This document shows positions 41,317-50,023 of a DNA stretch of 64,000 nucleotides, piece by piece. Each line of letters starts with the position of its first letter. The first letter of the stretch is position 1. A program made the translations under genes and the position numbers. The stretch comes from Caballeronia novacaledonica. GTDB lineage: Bacteria > Pseudomonadota > Gammaproteobacteria > Burkholderiales > Burkholderiaceae. The DNA is taken from positions 62,001 to 126,000 of the forward strand of contig NZ_OGTP01000018.1 of assembly GCF_900258035.1 (NCBI RefSeq). Reading direction: 5' to 3'. The notes under the pieces were generated by a model. The model was not told where the DNA came from and searched no databases. It saw only the letters and a program-made list of their open reading frames with translations.

Positions 41317-41822
41317 GAACGCTCACGCTGGAACCGCTGACGCGCGAAGCCTTCGCTACATTCGGCGACGTGATCGAACTCGAAGGCGCGCGCCATTTCC
41401 CGATCAACGCGGGCACGACCGAGCGCTTTCACGATCTCGCGGACGTGGAAGTCGGTTTCGAGAGCGGCGGGCGGCCGCTCATCAACGTGTTTCGCGGGCA
41501 GCCGCGTCCGCAGCCCGTCGTGATCTCGATGATGGAGCGGCATCCGCTCGGCAGTCAGGCGTTCGTGCCGCTCGCGGACGTGCGTTATCTCGTGGTCGTC
41601 GCGCCCGCGGGCGAGTTCGATCCGGCCAGGATGCGCGCGTTCTACGCACGCGGCTGGCAAGGCGTGAACTATGCGCCCGGCGTGTGGCATCACCCGCTGA
41701 TCGTGCTCGACAAGGCTGCGGACTTCATCGTCGTGGATCGCGGCGGCGATCTTCCGAATTGCGACGAGATCGATCTGCCCGAGCCATACACGCTGATCGA
41801 ACACGAAGCGCGCGCGGCCTGA
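41313..41822 (+). CDS. allA: Ureidoglycolate lyase
   Basis: A 169-residue cupin-fold enzyme: REAFATFGDVIE, FRGQPRPQPVVISMMERHPLGSQAFVPL, FVVVAPAGEFD-like VVVAPAGEFDP, and GVNYAPGVWHHPLIVLD with the metal or substrate His residues. It splits ureidoglycolate to glyoxylate and urea, the step after allantoicase. Its start overlaps alc by four bases. The operon is closed by a strong terminator. Confidence 0.96.
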   Translation: MRTLTLEPLTREAFATFGDVIELEGARHFPINAGTTERFHDLADVEVGFESGGRPLINVFRGQPRPQPVVISMMERHPLGSQAFVPLADVRYLVVVAPAGEFDPARMRAFYARGWQGVNYAPGVWHHPLIVLDKAADFIVVDRGGDLPNCDEIDLPEPYTLIEHEARAA

Positions 41823-41890
41823 ATCGCGCTGCATCGAAACGCAAAAGCGAATCGAACGCAGACGCAAATCGCGAAACGTACAGACGAAAC

Positions 41891-41932
41891 GAAACCGCCG
41901 TCCATCGAGCCGATGGACGGCGGTTTCTTCAT
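41891..41932. terminator. Bidirectional terminator between allA and fur
   Basis: A perfect 17-bp stem (41891-41907 with 41911-41927; core CCGCCGTCCATCG) around AGC. On the plus strand TTTCTTCATT follows; on the minus strand GGTTTCGTTTCG follows. It separates the convergent allA and fur genes. Confidence 0.85.
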
Positions 41933-41960
41933 TCGCGCGCCGGCGTGCGGCGCGCGAACC

Positions 41961-42389
41961 TCAATGCTTGCGGTGCGGGCAGTTTTCCTTCGTGCATGCG
42001 CCGTACAGCGCGAGCGCATGCTCGTGGAGCTTGAAGCCGCGTTCCTTCGCGATCGACTGCTGACGGCGTTCGATTTCCCCATCGAAGAACTCTTCCACGC
42101 GACCGCAGTCGATGCACACGAGATGGTCGTGGTGCGATCCCTCGTTGAGCTCGAAGACGGCCTTGCCCGATTCGAAATTGCTTCGCGACAACAGGCCGGC
42201 TTGCTCGAACTGCGTGAGCACGCGATAAACCGTCGCGAGACCGATATCGAGTTCTTCGTTGAGCAGGCTTCGATACACGTCTTCCGCGGTCAGATGGCGC
42301 ACCGGGCTATGCTGAAAAATTTCGAGAATCTTGAGGCGGGGCAGGGTCGCCTTGAGCCCGATATTCTTGAGATCGGCGGGATTGGTCAT
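41961..42389 (-). CDS. fur: Ferric uptake regulator Fur
   Basis: A 142-residue regulator of normal length. The winged helix includes GLKATLPRLKILEIFQ and GLATVYRVLTQFEQAGLLSR. Metal ligands include HHDHLVCIDCG and the C-terminal CTKENCPH pair. With Fe2+ it represses iron-uptake genes. It is divergent from bamE, the usual arrangement in beta- and gamma-proteobacteria. A CTAGG/CCTAG inverted repeat lies three bases from its start codon. Confidence 0.97.
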   Translation of the reverse strand: MTNPADLKNIGLKATLPRLKILEIFQHSPVRHLTAEDVYRSLLNEELDIGLATVYRVLTQFEQAGLLSRSNFESGKAVFELNEGSHHDHLVCIDCGRVEEFFDGEIERRQQSIAKERGFKLHEHALALYGACTKENCPHRKH

Positions 42390-42578
42390 GGCTAGGCATC
42401 CCTAGAGTACAATTCAAGGTTCTCATAGTAATGCGTTTTTCCGATTCCTGACATCCCGTCCGGGCGCAAGGCGAATCGGACGAAAAGAGCGGAACGAAAG
42501 AAGCGCGACTTCGGAGCGCCTCGCGTGAGAGGTGAAATGTTTTCCAAATCCTTATCGAATTGCAGGGAGAGCCGTCGC

Positions 42579-43379
42579 ATGCGGGGAACCGTGATCGCAG
42601 GAACCTTGGCTGTATTGCTCGCTGGCTGCACGGCGTACGACAGCGCCACGCAGAAGATCGCGCAAAGCATCACACCGTATCGGATCACGGTCGTGCAAGG
42701 CAATTTCGTTTCGCAGGAAGCGGCGAATCAGATGCAGGTCGGCATGTCGCGGGATCAGGTGAAGCAACTCCTGGGCACGCCGCTTCTGACCGACATGTTC
42801 CACGCCGATCGCTGGGACTATGTGTTCTATTTCAAGCGCGGCTCGACGTCTGTCGTGCAGCAGCGTGACTTCGTCGTGAACTTCGCGAGCGATCGCGTCG
42901 TGAGCTGGTCGGGCGGCGAGAATCTGCCGTCGAACCTCGAACTGCTCGCGGAAATCGACGGCGACAAGGGCGTCAAGGTCGCGAAACCGGCTGCGACCGC
43001 GGCGGCATCGGCGCCGGTGGCATCGACGGCGGCGGTGACCGCGCCTTCCGGCGAGCCGTCCACGCAGCCGAATACGGCGGCGGCATTCGCGGGCGACGCC
43101 AATCAGCAAGCCGCGCAGGCCGCGAATCGCGCGACGGCTCAGGTCGACACGCCGACGGGCCGCACGCAGTCGTCGGTGCGCGTGAACGCGCCGCAGACGG
43201 CGGGCGGCGCGCCCGGTTCGAGCGGCCAGAGCGGCAGCAACTCGCAGATTCAATTGCAGCGCCGGCCGCAGACGATCAACATCCCGGACAGCAGCGCGGT
43301 GGGCCCGGCAGGTACGTCGCCGGCGCCGGCCAACGCGGGCGGACAGGCGCAGTTCTATCTGCCGCAGCAGAGCCAGTAA
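42579..43379 (+). CDS. bamE: Outer membrane assembly factor BamE with long C-terminal tail
   Basis: A 266-residue lipoprotein. The signal ends in the lipobox LLAGC (Cys17 from this start). The BamE/SmpA fold follows with YRITVVQGNFVSQEAANQMQVGMSRDQVKQLLGTPLLTDMFHADRWDYVFYF, then a tail of about 140 residues rich in Ala, Gln, Pro and Ser, not present in E. coli BamE (113 residues). It is a component of the outer membrane protein insertion complex. The start could be 42579 (GGGAGA site) or 42537 (GAGGTG site); the first gives a normal signal length. Confidence 0.93.
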   Translation: MRGTVIAGTLAVLLAGCTAYDSATQKIAQSITPYRITVVQGNFVSQEAANQMQVGMSRDQVKQLLGTPLLTDMFHADRWDYVFYFKRGSTSVVQQRDFVVNFASDRVVSWSGGENLPSNLELLAEIDGDKGVKVAKPAATAAASAPVASTAAVTAPSGEPSTQPNTAAAFAGDANQQAAQAANRATAQVDTPTGRTQSSVRVNAPQTAGGAPGSSGQSGSNSQIQLQRRPQTINIPDSSAVGPAGTSPAPANAGGQAQFYLPQQSQ

Positions 43380-43499
43380 GCAGTTCAGTCGTTCGACGCC
43401 GAAGCGGCGCCACGTGTTTTCGCGCGGGGCCGCTTCAGCCGCATCGCCAATCCGCATCATCCAGCGCGCGTCTTGCGCGCGGTTCAATACGAGACAGCC

Positions 43500-44297
43500 A
43501 TGAAGATCGCCATCGCCGGCGCATCGGGCCGCATGGGCCGGATGCTGATCGAAACCGTTCTCAACGATCCGGACGCGCGGCTCGCCGGCGCGCTCGACCG
43601 GCCCGGCGTGCCGCAACTCGGGCAGGACGCGGGCGCGTTCCTCGGCAAAACCACGGGCGTTCTGCTGACCGACGACATCGAGCGCGTATTCGCCGATGCC
43701 GATTACCTCATCGATTTCACGCGCCCCGAAGGCACGATCGCGCATCTCGAAGCCGCGCTGCGCCACGACGTGAAGATGATCATCGGCACGACGGGTTTCT
43801 CGGACGAGCAAAAGGTGCAGTTGAAGCAGGCGGGCGAGAAGATCGGCGTCGTGTTCGCGCCGAACATGAGCGTCGGCGTGAACGTGACCATGAAGCTGCT
43901 CGAATTCGCCGCGAAGCATTTCTCGACCGGCTACGACATCGAGATCATCGAAGCGCACCATCGTCACAAGGTCGATGCGCCGTCGGGCACGGCGCTCGGC
44001 ATGGGCGAAGTGATCGCCAAGGCGCTCGGCCGCGACCTGAAGGACTGCGCCGTGTACGCGCGCGAAGGCGTGACGGGCGAGCGCGATCCGTCGACCATCG
44101 GCTTTTCAGCGATTCGCGGCGGCGACATCGTCGGCGATCACACGGTGCTCTTCGCGGGCATCGGCGAGCGCATCGAGATCACGCACAAGTCGGCGAGCCG
44201 TCTGTCCTATGCGCAAGGCGCGCTGCGCGCCGTGCGCTTCCTGCAAGGGCACGACAAAGGCTTCTTCGACATGCAGGACGTGCTCGGCCTGCGCTGA
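43500..44297 (+). CDS. dapB: 4-hydroxy-tetrahydrodipicolinate reductase
   Basis: A 265-residue enzyme: the cofactor loop IAIAGASGRMGRM, IDFTRPEGTIAHLE, IIGTTGFSDEQ, the catalytic EIIEAHHRHKVDAPSGTA and HTVLFAGIGERIEITHKSASR. It makes tetrahydrodipicolinate for lysine and diaminopimelate. The ATG at 43500 gives the canonical N-terminus. The exbB-like gene follows five bases after the stop. Confidence 0.97.
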   Translation: MKIAIAGASGRMGRMLIETVLNDPDARLAGALDRPGVPQLGQDAGAFLGKTTGVLLTDDIERVFADADYLIDFTRPEGTIAHLEAALRHDVKMIIGTTGFSDEQKVQLKQAGEKIGVVFAPNMSVGVNVTMKLLEFAAKHFSTGYDIEIIEAHHRHKVDAPSGTALGMGEVIAKALGRDLKDCAVYAREGVTGERDPSTIGFSAIRGGDIVGDHTVLFAGIGERIEITHKSASRLSYAQGALRAVRFLQGHDKGFFDMQDVLGLR

Positions 44298-44302
44298 TTT
44301 TC

Positions 44303-44968
44303 ATGGCAGCAACGGGCGTCATTCATTACCTCCAATCCGGCGATGCCGTGACGCACGCGGTCGCGGGTTTGCTCCTCGCGATGTCGCTCGCGAGCTGGTG
44401 CTTCCTGCTCGTGAAGGCGTGGATTCTCGCGCGCGCCAAATGGCAGGGCCCGCGTGCGCTGCAGCGCTTCTGGCAGGCGCCGAGCCTGAAAGACGGCATC
44501 GGCGCATTGCGCAGCGCCGATCGCGAGCGTGTGTTTCTGCCGCTCGCCGAAGCGGCGTGGCGTGCGTCGGAAGCCGAAATGCCCGGCGCGCTGCTCGCGC
44601 GCGTGGAGCGCAGCGAACGCGTTCTGCGCGCGCTGCGTCATGCGTTGCTGCGCTCGCAGCGCAGGCTCGAATTCGGTCAGGTGCTGCTTGCATCGGTGGG
44701 CAGCACGGCGCCGTTCGTCGGACTGCTCGGCACCGTGTGGGGCATTTATCACGCGCTTGGCAGCATCGCGTCGAGCGGGCAGGCGATGATCGAAAACGTC
44801 GCCGGTCCGGTCGGCGAGGCGCTCATCATGACGGCGTTCGGGCTGGTCGTCGCGATTCCCGCGGTGCTCGCGTACAACGTGCTCGGCCGCTACGTGCGGC
44901 AGATTTCCGAGGAGCTCGACGGCTTCGCGCACGATCTGCACGCATTCGTCTGCGGTCCGGCCGAATAG
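44303..44968 (+). CDS. exbB: MotA/TolQ/ExbB proton channel family protein
   Basis: A 221-residue inner membrane protein with a first helix at about 17-37 (VAGLLLAMSLASWCFLLVKAW) and two more in the C-terminal half, containing LASVGSTAPFVGLLGTVWGIYHAL and the GEALIMTAFGLVVAIPAVLAYN motif. It forms the proton channel that energises outer membrane transport with ExbD, coupled to a TonB-like protein not encoded here. TolQ cannot be excluded from sequence alone, but the absence of tolA, tolB and pal next to it favours ExbB. Confidence 0.88.
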   Translation: MAATGVIHYLQSGDAVTHAVAGLLLAMSLASWCFLLVKAWILARAKWQGPRALQRFWQAPSLKDGIGALRSADRERVFLPLAEAAWRASEAEMPGALLARVERSERVLRALRHALLRSQRRLEFGQVLLASVGSTAPFVGLLGTVWGIYHALGSIASSGQAMIENVAGPVGEALIMTAFGLVVAIPAVLAYNVLGRYVRQISEELDGFAHDLHAFVCGPAE

Positions 44969-44977
44969 GCGCGCGCG

Positions 44978-45418
44978 ATGGCCTTCGGCGGACTCGACAA
45001 GAAATCCAACGGCCAGCCGATGGCCGACATCAACATGACGCCGCTCATCGACGTCATGCTCGTTCTGCTCGTCATCTTCATCATCACGGCGCCGCTTTTC
45101 ACGCACGCGATCCGGCTGGATCTGCCGAAAGTCGCGTCGCAGCCCGCGCGCGAGACGCCGCAAACCATCACGCTTTCCATCGACGACGCCGGCAAGCTTT
45201 TCTGGAACGACACGCCCGTCAGCTTCGATCAAATGCGCGCGCGTTTCGCCGATGCGGGCAAGGCGGCGCAAAAGCCCGAGCTGCATCTGCGGGCGTCGAG
45301 TGCGACGCGCTACGACGTCATCGCGCAGGTGATGGGCGCGGCGCAGCAGGCGGGGCTGGAGCGCATCGGCTTCGTCACGCAGCCGGCGCGGCCGCGGGCG
45401 CAGGCGTCCGCGCAATAA
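44978..45418 (+). CDS. exbD: ExbD/TolR family biopolymer transport protein
   Basis: A 146-residue protein with one membrane helix near the N-terminus. It contains MADINMTPLIDVMLVLLVIFIITAPL, in which the Asp is the proton-carrying residue of ExbD, and a periplasmic domain with VSFDQMRARFADA. It works with the ExbB-like protein encoded nine bases upstream. leuS follows after about 190 bases. Confidence 0.92.
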   Translation: MAFGGLDKKSNGQPMADINMTPLIDVMLVLLVIFIITAPLFTHAIRLDLPKVASQPARETPQTITLSIDDAGKLFWNDTPVSFDQMRARFADAGKAAQKPELHLRASSATRYDVIAQVMGAAQQAGLERIGFVTQPARPRAQASAQ

Positions 45419-45445
45419 GCGCGCGGGTTGGCGCGCATCGAACGG

Positions 45446-45451
45446 TATAAT
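45446..45451 (+). promoter_or_regulatory. Candidate -10 element upstream of leuS
   Basis: Perfect TATAAT in AACGGTATAATCG, about 160 bases before the leuS start. No good -35 at 16-18 bases. The long leader has an in-frame open stretch but no visible T-box, as expected in proteobacteria. Confidence 0.45.
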
Positions 45452-45609
45452 CGCCATTTCCCCGTTCGGCGGGCCTTGCGGTAGCCAGCAGACCCGAATT
45501 CCGACGCCGCGCCGTGTCAGCAATGCCGCAGCGCCTGGACTCGCCGCTCAGATCGTTGGCGGCCGGTCCGAAGTCCGTTCCCAGCATTTGCCGAAAGCCA
45601 AACCACACC

Positions 45610-48204
45610 ATGCACGATAAATACGTACCCGCCGACGTCGAATCCGCCGCGCAGAGCAACTGGCGCGCGAACGACGTCTACCGGACGACCGAGACGTCGG
45701 CCAAGCCCAAGTTCTATTGCGTCTCGATGCTGCCGTATCCGTCGGGCAAGCTGCACATGGGTCACGTGCGCAACTACACCATCAACGACGTGATGTACCG
45801 TTATCTGCGCATGAACGGTCACAACACGCTGATGCCGATGGGCTGGGACGCGTTCGGCATGCCCGCCGAGAACGCGGCGATGGCGAACAACGTGCCGCCG
45901 GCGAAGTGGACGTACGACAACATCGCGTACATGAAGAAGCAGATGCAGTCGATGGGCCTCGCCATCGACTGGTCGCGCGAAGTCGCCACGTGCTCGCCCG
46001 AGTACTACAAGTGGAACCAGTGGCTGTTCCTGAAGATGCTGGAAAAGGGCATCGCGTACAAGAAGACGGGCACGGTGAACTGGGATCCGGTCGATCAGAC
46101 CGTGCTCGCGAACGAACAGGTCATCGACGGGCGCGGCTGGCGCTCGGGCGCGCTCGTCGAAAAGCGCGAAATCCCGATGTACTACCTGCGCATCACCGAC
46201 TACGCGGATCAACTGCTCGACGATCTCGACGGCCTCGGCTGGCCCGAGCGCGTCAAGATCATGCAGCAGAACTGGATCGGCAAGAGCTTCGGCGTGAACT
46301 TCGGCTTCCCGTATGAAATCGACGGCGAAGCGAAACTGCTGCGCGTCTTCACCACGCGCGCCGACACCATCATGGGCGTCACGTTCGCGGCGGTCGCGGC
46401 GGAGCATCCGCTCGCCACGCGCCTCGCGCGCGATAACGCGGATCTGCAGGCGTTCATCGACGAATGCAAGCGCGGCGGCGTCGCGGAAGCCGATGTCGCC
46501 ACGATGGAAAAGAAGGGCGTGCCGACCGGCTTCTTCGTCACGCATCCGTTGACGGGCGCGCAGGTCGAAGTGTGGATCGGCAATTACGTGCTGATGTCCT
46601 ACGGCGAAGGCGCGGTGATGGGCGTGCCGTCGCACGACGAGCGCGATTTCGCGTTCGCGAAGAAGTACGGCTTGCCGATCAATCAGGTCATCGCGGTCGA
46701 AGGCAAGACCTATTCGACCGACGCGTGGGAAGAGTGGTACGGCGACAAGACCGCGGGCCGCCTCATCAACAGCGGCAAGTACGACGGCATGACCACCGAG
46801 CAAGCGATCGATTCGATCGCCGCCGATCTCAAGGCGAAAGACCTCGGCGACAAGCAGATCACCTGGCGTCTGCGCGACTGGGGCATCTCGCGCCAGCGCT
46901 ACTGGGGCACGCCGATTCCGATCATCCACTGCCCGAGCTGCGGCGACGTGCCCGTGCCGGAAAAGGATCTGCCCGTCGTATTGCCGGAAGACCTCGTGCC
47001 GGACGGCTCGGGCAATCCGCTCGCGAAGTCGGAAGCGTTCTTGAACTGCGCGTGCCCGAAGTGCGGCGCGGCGTCGAGGCGCGAGACCGACACGATGGAC
47101 ACGTTCGTCGATTCGTCCTGGTACTTCTCGCGCTACAGCGCACCGGACGCGCAGACGATGGTCGACGAACGCACCGACTACTGGATGCCGATGGATCAGT
47201 ACATCGGCGGCATCGAGCACGCGATTCTTCACCTGTTGTACTCGCGTTTCTGGACGAAGGTCATGCGCGACATGGGCCTCGTCAAGTTCGGCGAGCCCGC
47301 GAAGAATCTGCTCACGCAGGGCATGGTGCTGAACGAAACGTTCTATCGCGAAGACGCGTCCGGAAAGAAGACCTGGTACAACCCGCTCGAAGTCACCGTC
47401 GCGCACGACGACAAGGGCCGTCCGACCGGCGCGACGCTGAACGCGGATGCTCAGCCGGTCGTGCTCGGCGGCGTCGAGAAGATGTCGAAGTCGAAGAACA
47501 ACGGCGTCGATCCGCAAACGCTGATCGATCAATACGGCGCCGATACCGCGCGCCTCTTCGTGATGTTCGCGGCGCCGCCGGAGCAGTCGCTGGAGTGGTC
47601 GGGCGCGGGCGTGGAAGGCGCGAGCCGCTTCCTGCGCCGCGTGTGGCATTTCGCGCACGACAACGCCGATGCGCTGCGCCAGCACGCGAAGCTCGATGCC
47701 TCGACGCTCGACGACGCGGACAAGGCGCTGCGCCGCGAAATCTATACCGTGCTCAAGCAGGCCGATTTCGACTACGGCCGCCTGCAGTACAACACGGTCG
47801 TGTCCGCCGCGATGAAAATGCTCAACGCGGTCGAAGGCGCGAAGAACGCGGGCGCCGGCGTGCTGAACGAAACCTTCGGCGTGCTGTTGCGCGTGCTGTA
47901 TCCGGTCGTGCCGCACGTCACTTTCCAGTTGTGGTCGGAGCTCGGCTACGAGAAGGAATTCGGCCCGCTGCTCGACGCACCCTGGCCCAAGGTCGACGAA
48001 GCCGCGCTCGAGCAAGCGGAGATCGAACTCGTGCTGCAGGTGAACGGCAAGGTGCGCGGCGCGTTGACGGTGGCGAAGGATGCATCGCGTGAAGCCATCG
48101 AAAAAGCCGCGATCGCGCACGAAATGTTCGCGAAATTCTCCGAAGGCCGCGCGCCGAAGAAGGTGATCGTGGTGCCGGGACGTCTCGTCAACGTGGTCGT
48201 CTGA
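45610..48204 (+). CDS. leuS: Leucine-tRNA ligase
   Basis: An 864-residue class I synthetase. The HIGH signature is HMGH (49-52) in PYPSGKLHMGHVRNY, and KMSKS is at 624-628 (EKMSKSKNNGVDP). The editing domain includes TRADTIMGVTFAAVAAEHP, and the zinc domain has CPSCGD and CACPKCG. It charges tRNA-Leu. The start at 45610 gives the family N-terminus (MHDKYVPADVESAAQ). Its stop TGA overlaps the lptE start (TGATG). Confidence 0.98.
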   Translation: MHDKYVPADVESAAQSNWRANDVYRTTETSAKPKFYCVSMLPYPSGKLHMGHVRNYTINDVMYRYLRMNGHNTLMPMGWDAFGMPAENAAMANNVPPAKWTYDNIAYMKKQMQSMGLAIDWSREVATCSPEYYKWNQWLFLKMLEKGIAYKKTGTVNWDPVDQTVLANEQVIDGRGWRSGALVEKREIPMYYLRITDYADQLLDDLDGLGWPERVKIMQQNWIGKSFGVNFGFPYEIDGEAKLLRVFTTRADTIMGVTFAAVAAEHPLATRLARDNADLQAFIDECKRGGVAEADVATMEKKGVPTGFFVTHPLTGAQVEVWIGNYVLMSYGEGAVMGVPSHDERDFAFAKKYGLPINQVIAVEGKTYSTDAWEEWYGDKTAGRLINSGKYDGMTTEQAIDSIAADLKAKDLGDKQITWRLRDWGISRQRYWGTPIPIIHCPSCGDVPVPEKDLPVVLPEDLVPDGSGNPLAKSEAFLNCACPKCGAASRRETDTMDTFVDSSWYFSRYSAPDAQTMVDERTDYWMPMDQYIGGIEHAILHLLYSRFWTKVMRDMGLVKFGEPAKNLLTQGMVLNETFYREDASGKKTWYNPLEVTVAHDDKGRPTGATLNADAQPVVLGGVEKMSKSKNNGVDPQTLIDQYGADTARLFVMFAAPPEQSLEWSGAGVEGASRFLRRVWHFAHDNADALRQHAKLDASTLDDADKALRREIYTVLKQADFDYGRLQYNTVVSAAMKMLNAVEGAKNAGAGVLNETFGVLLRVLYPVVPHVTFQLWSELGYEKEFGPLLDAPWPKVDEAALEQAEIELVLQVNGKVRGALTVAKDASREAIEKAAIAHEMFAKFSEGRAPKKVIVVPGRLVNVVV

Positions 48205-48797
48205 TGCGCAAATCCAAGGGAGTGGATGTGACCGGCAAAGTCAGCACGAGCAGGCGCTCGTTTCTCACGCTCCTCGGCGGCGCGGCGATGCTGTCCGCAT
48301 GCGGCTTCCAGCTACGCGGCCAGCAGGATTACGCGTTCAAGCGGCTCGCGATCACGGGCGGCACGCCGCAAATGGTCGCGCGCCTCGAACGCATGGTTCA
48401 GGGCGGCAGCGACACGGTGGTCGTCAAGCCGTTCGAGAAGCCGGACGCGACGCTCAATCTGTCCGAAGGTCAGGGATTGCGCACGCTGAGCCTGAATGCG
48501 CAGGGCGTCATTCAGGAATACGAGCTCGTCTACAACGTGAACTATTCGCTGCTAGGCGCCGACGGCACGCTGCTGATTCCGCCGAGCACCATCATCTTGA
48601 ATCGTTCGATGACTTATAGCGATCAATACACGCTCGCAAAAGGTCAGGAAGCCACGCTGCTTTACAACGACATGCGCAACGACGCCGTCGACCAGTTGAC
48701 GCGCCGTCTCGCGACCGTGCGCTCGCTGCATCCGGCGCCGGGCGAGCAGACGCCGGGCGTGGCGCCGCGCGCGCCGCTGCCGGTGCCGCCGCTCTGA
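48204..48797 (+). CDS. lptE: LPS assembly lipoprotein LptE
   Basis: A 197-residue lipoprotein. The signal region STSRRSFLTLLGGAAMLSACGF contains a twin-arginine-like SRRSFL motif followed by a lipobox LSAC. The mature part has the LptE features CGFQLRGQQDYAFKRLAITGG, LNAQGVIQEYELVYNVNYSLLGADGTLLIPPSTI, and YNDMRNDAVDQLTRRLA. It plugs the LptD barrel and helps move LPS to the cell surface; lptD is at the end of this window. A GTG at 48228 with a good AAGGGA site is an alternative start. It is followed by holA 19 bases after the stop. Confidence 0.93.
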   Translation: MRKSKGVDVTGKVSTSRRSFLTLLGGAAMLSACGFQLRGQQDYAFKRLAITGGTPQMVARLERMVQGGSDTVVVKPFEKPDATLNLSEGQGLRTLSLNAQGVIQEYELVYNVNYSLLGADGTLLIPPSTIILNRSMTYSDQYTLAKGQEATLLYNDMRNDAVDQLTRRLATVRSLHPAPGEQTPGVAPRAPLPVPPL

Positions 48798-48816
48798 TCG
48801 CGCGTTCGCCGGCATC

Positions 48817-49908
48817 ATGCAACTGAAGCTCGACGCGCTCGAAGCGCACCTCGCGAAAGGCCTGAAGGGGCTGTACGTCGTCTACGGCGACGAGCATCTG
48901 CTCGCGCAGGAAGCGTGCGACCGCATCCGCGCCACCGCGCGCGCGGGCGGCTTCACGGACCGCACGGTGTTTTCCGTCGAGCGCGGGTTCGACTGGAGCG
49001 CGCTCATCGGCGCAACGCAGTCGATGTCGCTGTTCGGCGACCGTCAACTGATCGAACTGCGCATTCCGACCGGCAAGCCCGGCAAGGAAGGCGCCGAAGC
49101 CCTGAAAACGCTCGCCGGCGCGGACAATCCCGACGTCGTCACGCTCGTCACGCTGCCGCGTCTCGACAGCGCGACGCAGAAGTCGGCCTGGTTCACGGCG
49201 TTGCTCGGCGCGGGCGTCGCGCTGAAGATCGATCCGGTCGAACGCGCGCAATTGCCGATGTGGGTCGGTCAGCGGCTCGCGCAGCAAGGGCAGCGCGTCG
49301 CGCCCGGCGAAGAAGGGCGGCGTGCGCTGTCGTTCATCGCGGAACGGGTGGAGGGCAATCTGCTCGCCGCGCATCAGGAAATCCAGAAGCTCGGGCTGCT
49401 GTATCCCGAGGGCGTGCTCACGTTCGAGCAGATCCACGACGCCGTGCTGAACGTCGCGCGCTACGACGTGTTCAAGCTCAACGAAGCGATGCTGACGGGC
49501 GATGTCGGCCGCCTCGCGCGCATGCTCGACGGACTGAAGGGCGAGGGCGAAGCGGCCGTGCTCGTGCTGTGGGCGCTCGTCGAGGAAGTGCGCACGCTGT
49601 TGCGCATCAAGCGCGGCGTCGCTTCGGGAAAGCCGCTCGCCACGCTGATGCGCGAGAACCGCGTCTGGGGCCCGCGCGAACGGCTGATCGGCCCGGCGCT
49701 TTCGCGCGTGACGGACGAAGCGCTGGAAAAGGCGCTGTCGCTCGCGGCGCGGCTGGATCGGCAGGTGAAAGGGCTTTCCGGCAGCACCGGAAAACGCGGC
49801 AGCGAGCCGCCGCCGGACCCGTGGGCCGGCATGTTCGAACTCGCGATGGCCGTCGCGCACGGCGGCAAGCCGGCGCAGGCATCGCCCGCGCCACGACCGC
49901 GTCGCTAG
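48817..49908 (+). CDS. holA: DNA polymerase III subunit delta
   Basis: A 363-residue clamp-loader subunit: N-terminal LKGLYVVYGDEHLLAQEACDRIR, SLFGDRQLIELRIPTGKPGKEG, and the C-terminal helical region VARYDVFKLNEAMLTGDVGRLARMLDGLKGEGEAAVLVLWALVEEVRTL. It opens the beta clamp during replication. The leuS-lptE-holA-proA order is the common beta-proteobacterial arrangement. Confidence 0.96.
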   Translation: MQLKLDALEAHLAKGLKGLYVVYGDEHLLAQEACDRIRATARAGGFTDRTVFSVERGFDWSALIGATQSMSLFGDRQLIELRIPTGKPGKEGAEALKTLAGADNPDVVTLVTLPRLDSATQKSAWFTALLGAGVALKIDPVERAQLPMWVGQRLAQQGQRVAPGEEGRRALSFIAERVEGNLLAAHQEIQKLGLLYPEGVLTFEQIHDAVLNVARYDVFKLNEAMLTGDVGRLARMLDGLKGEGEAAVLVLWALVEEVRTLLRIKRGVASGKPLATLMRENRVWGPRERLIGPALSRVTDEALEKALSLAARLDRQVKGLSGSTGKRGSEPPPDPWAGMFELAMAVAHGGKPAQASPAPRPRR

Positions 49909-49924
49909 GACGCTTCTGTCACAT

Positions 49925-49954
49925 GCTGTTGCAATCGGCGCAACAGCTTAGAAT
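49925..49954 (+). promoter_or_regulatory. Hairpin and -10-like element between holA and proA
   Basis: GCTGTTGC (49925-49932) and GCAACAGC (49940-49947) form a perfect 8-bp inverted repeat. TAGAAT, a -10-like hexamer, follows at 49949-49954, about 70 bases before proA. It may be an operator overlapping a proA promoter, or a poor terminator of holA. Confidence 0.35.
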
Positions 49955-50023
49955 GATTTTTTGCGCATTCCAGAGCGCGCTGACGCACCGGCTCGGGAAG
50001 GCGGCATACGGAAGAGACCCACG

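Noticed and set aside
45517..48120. An 867-codon open frame opposite leuS
   Set aside because: It is a mirror frame of leuS in high-GC DNA with no recognisable protein features.
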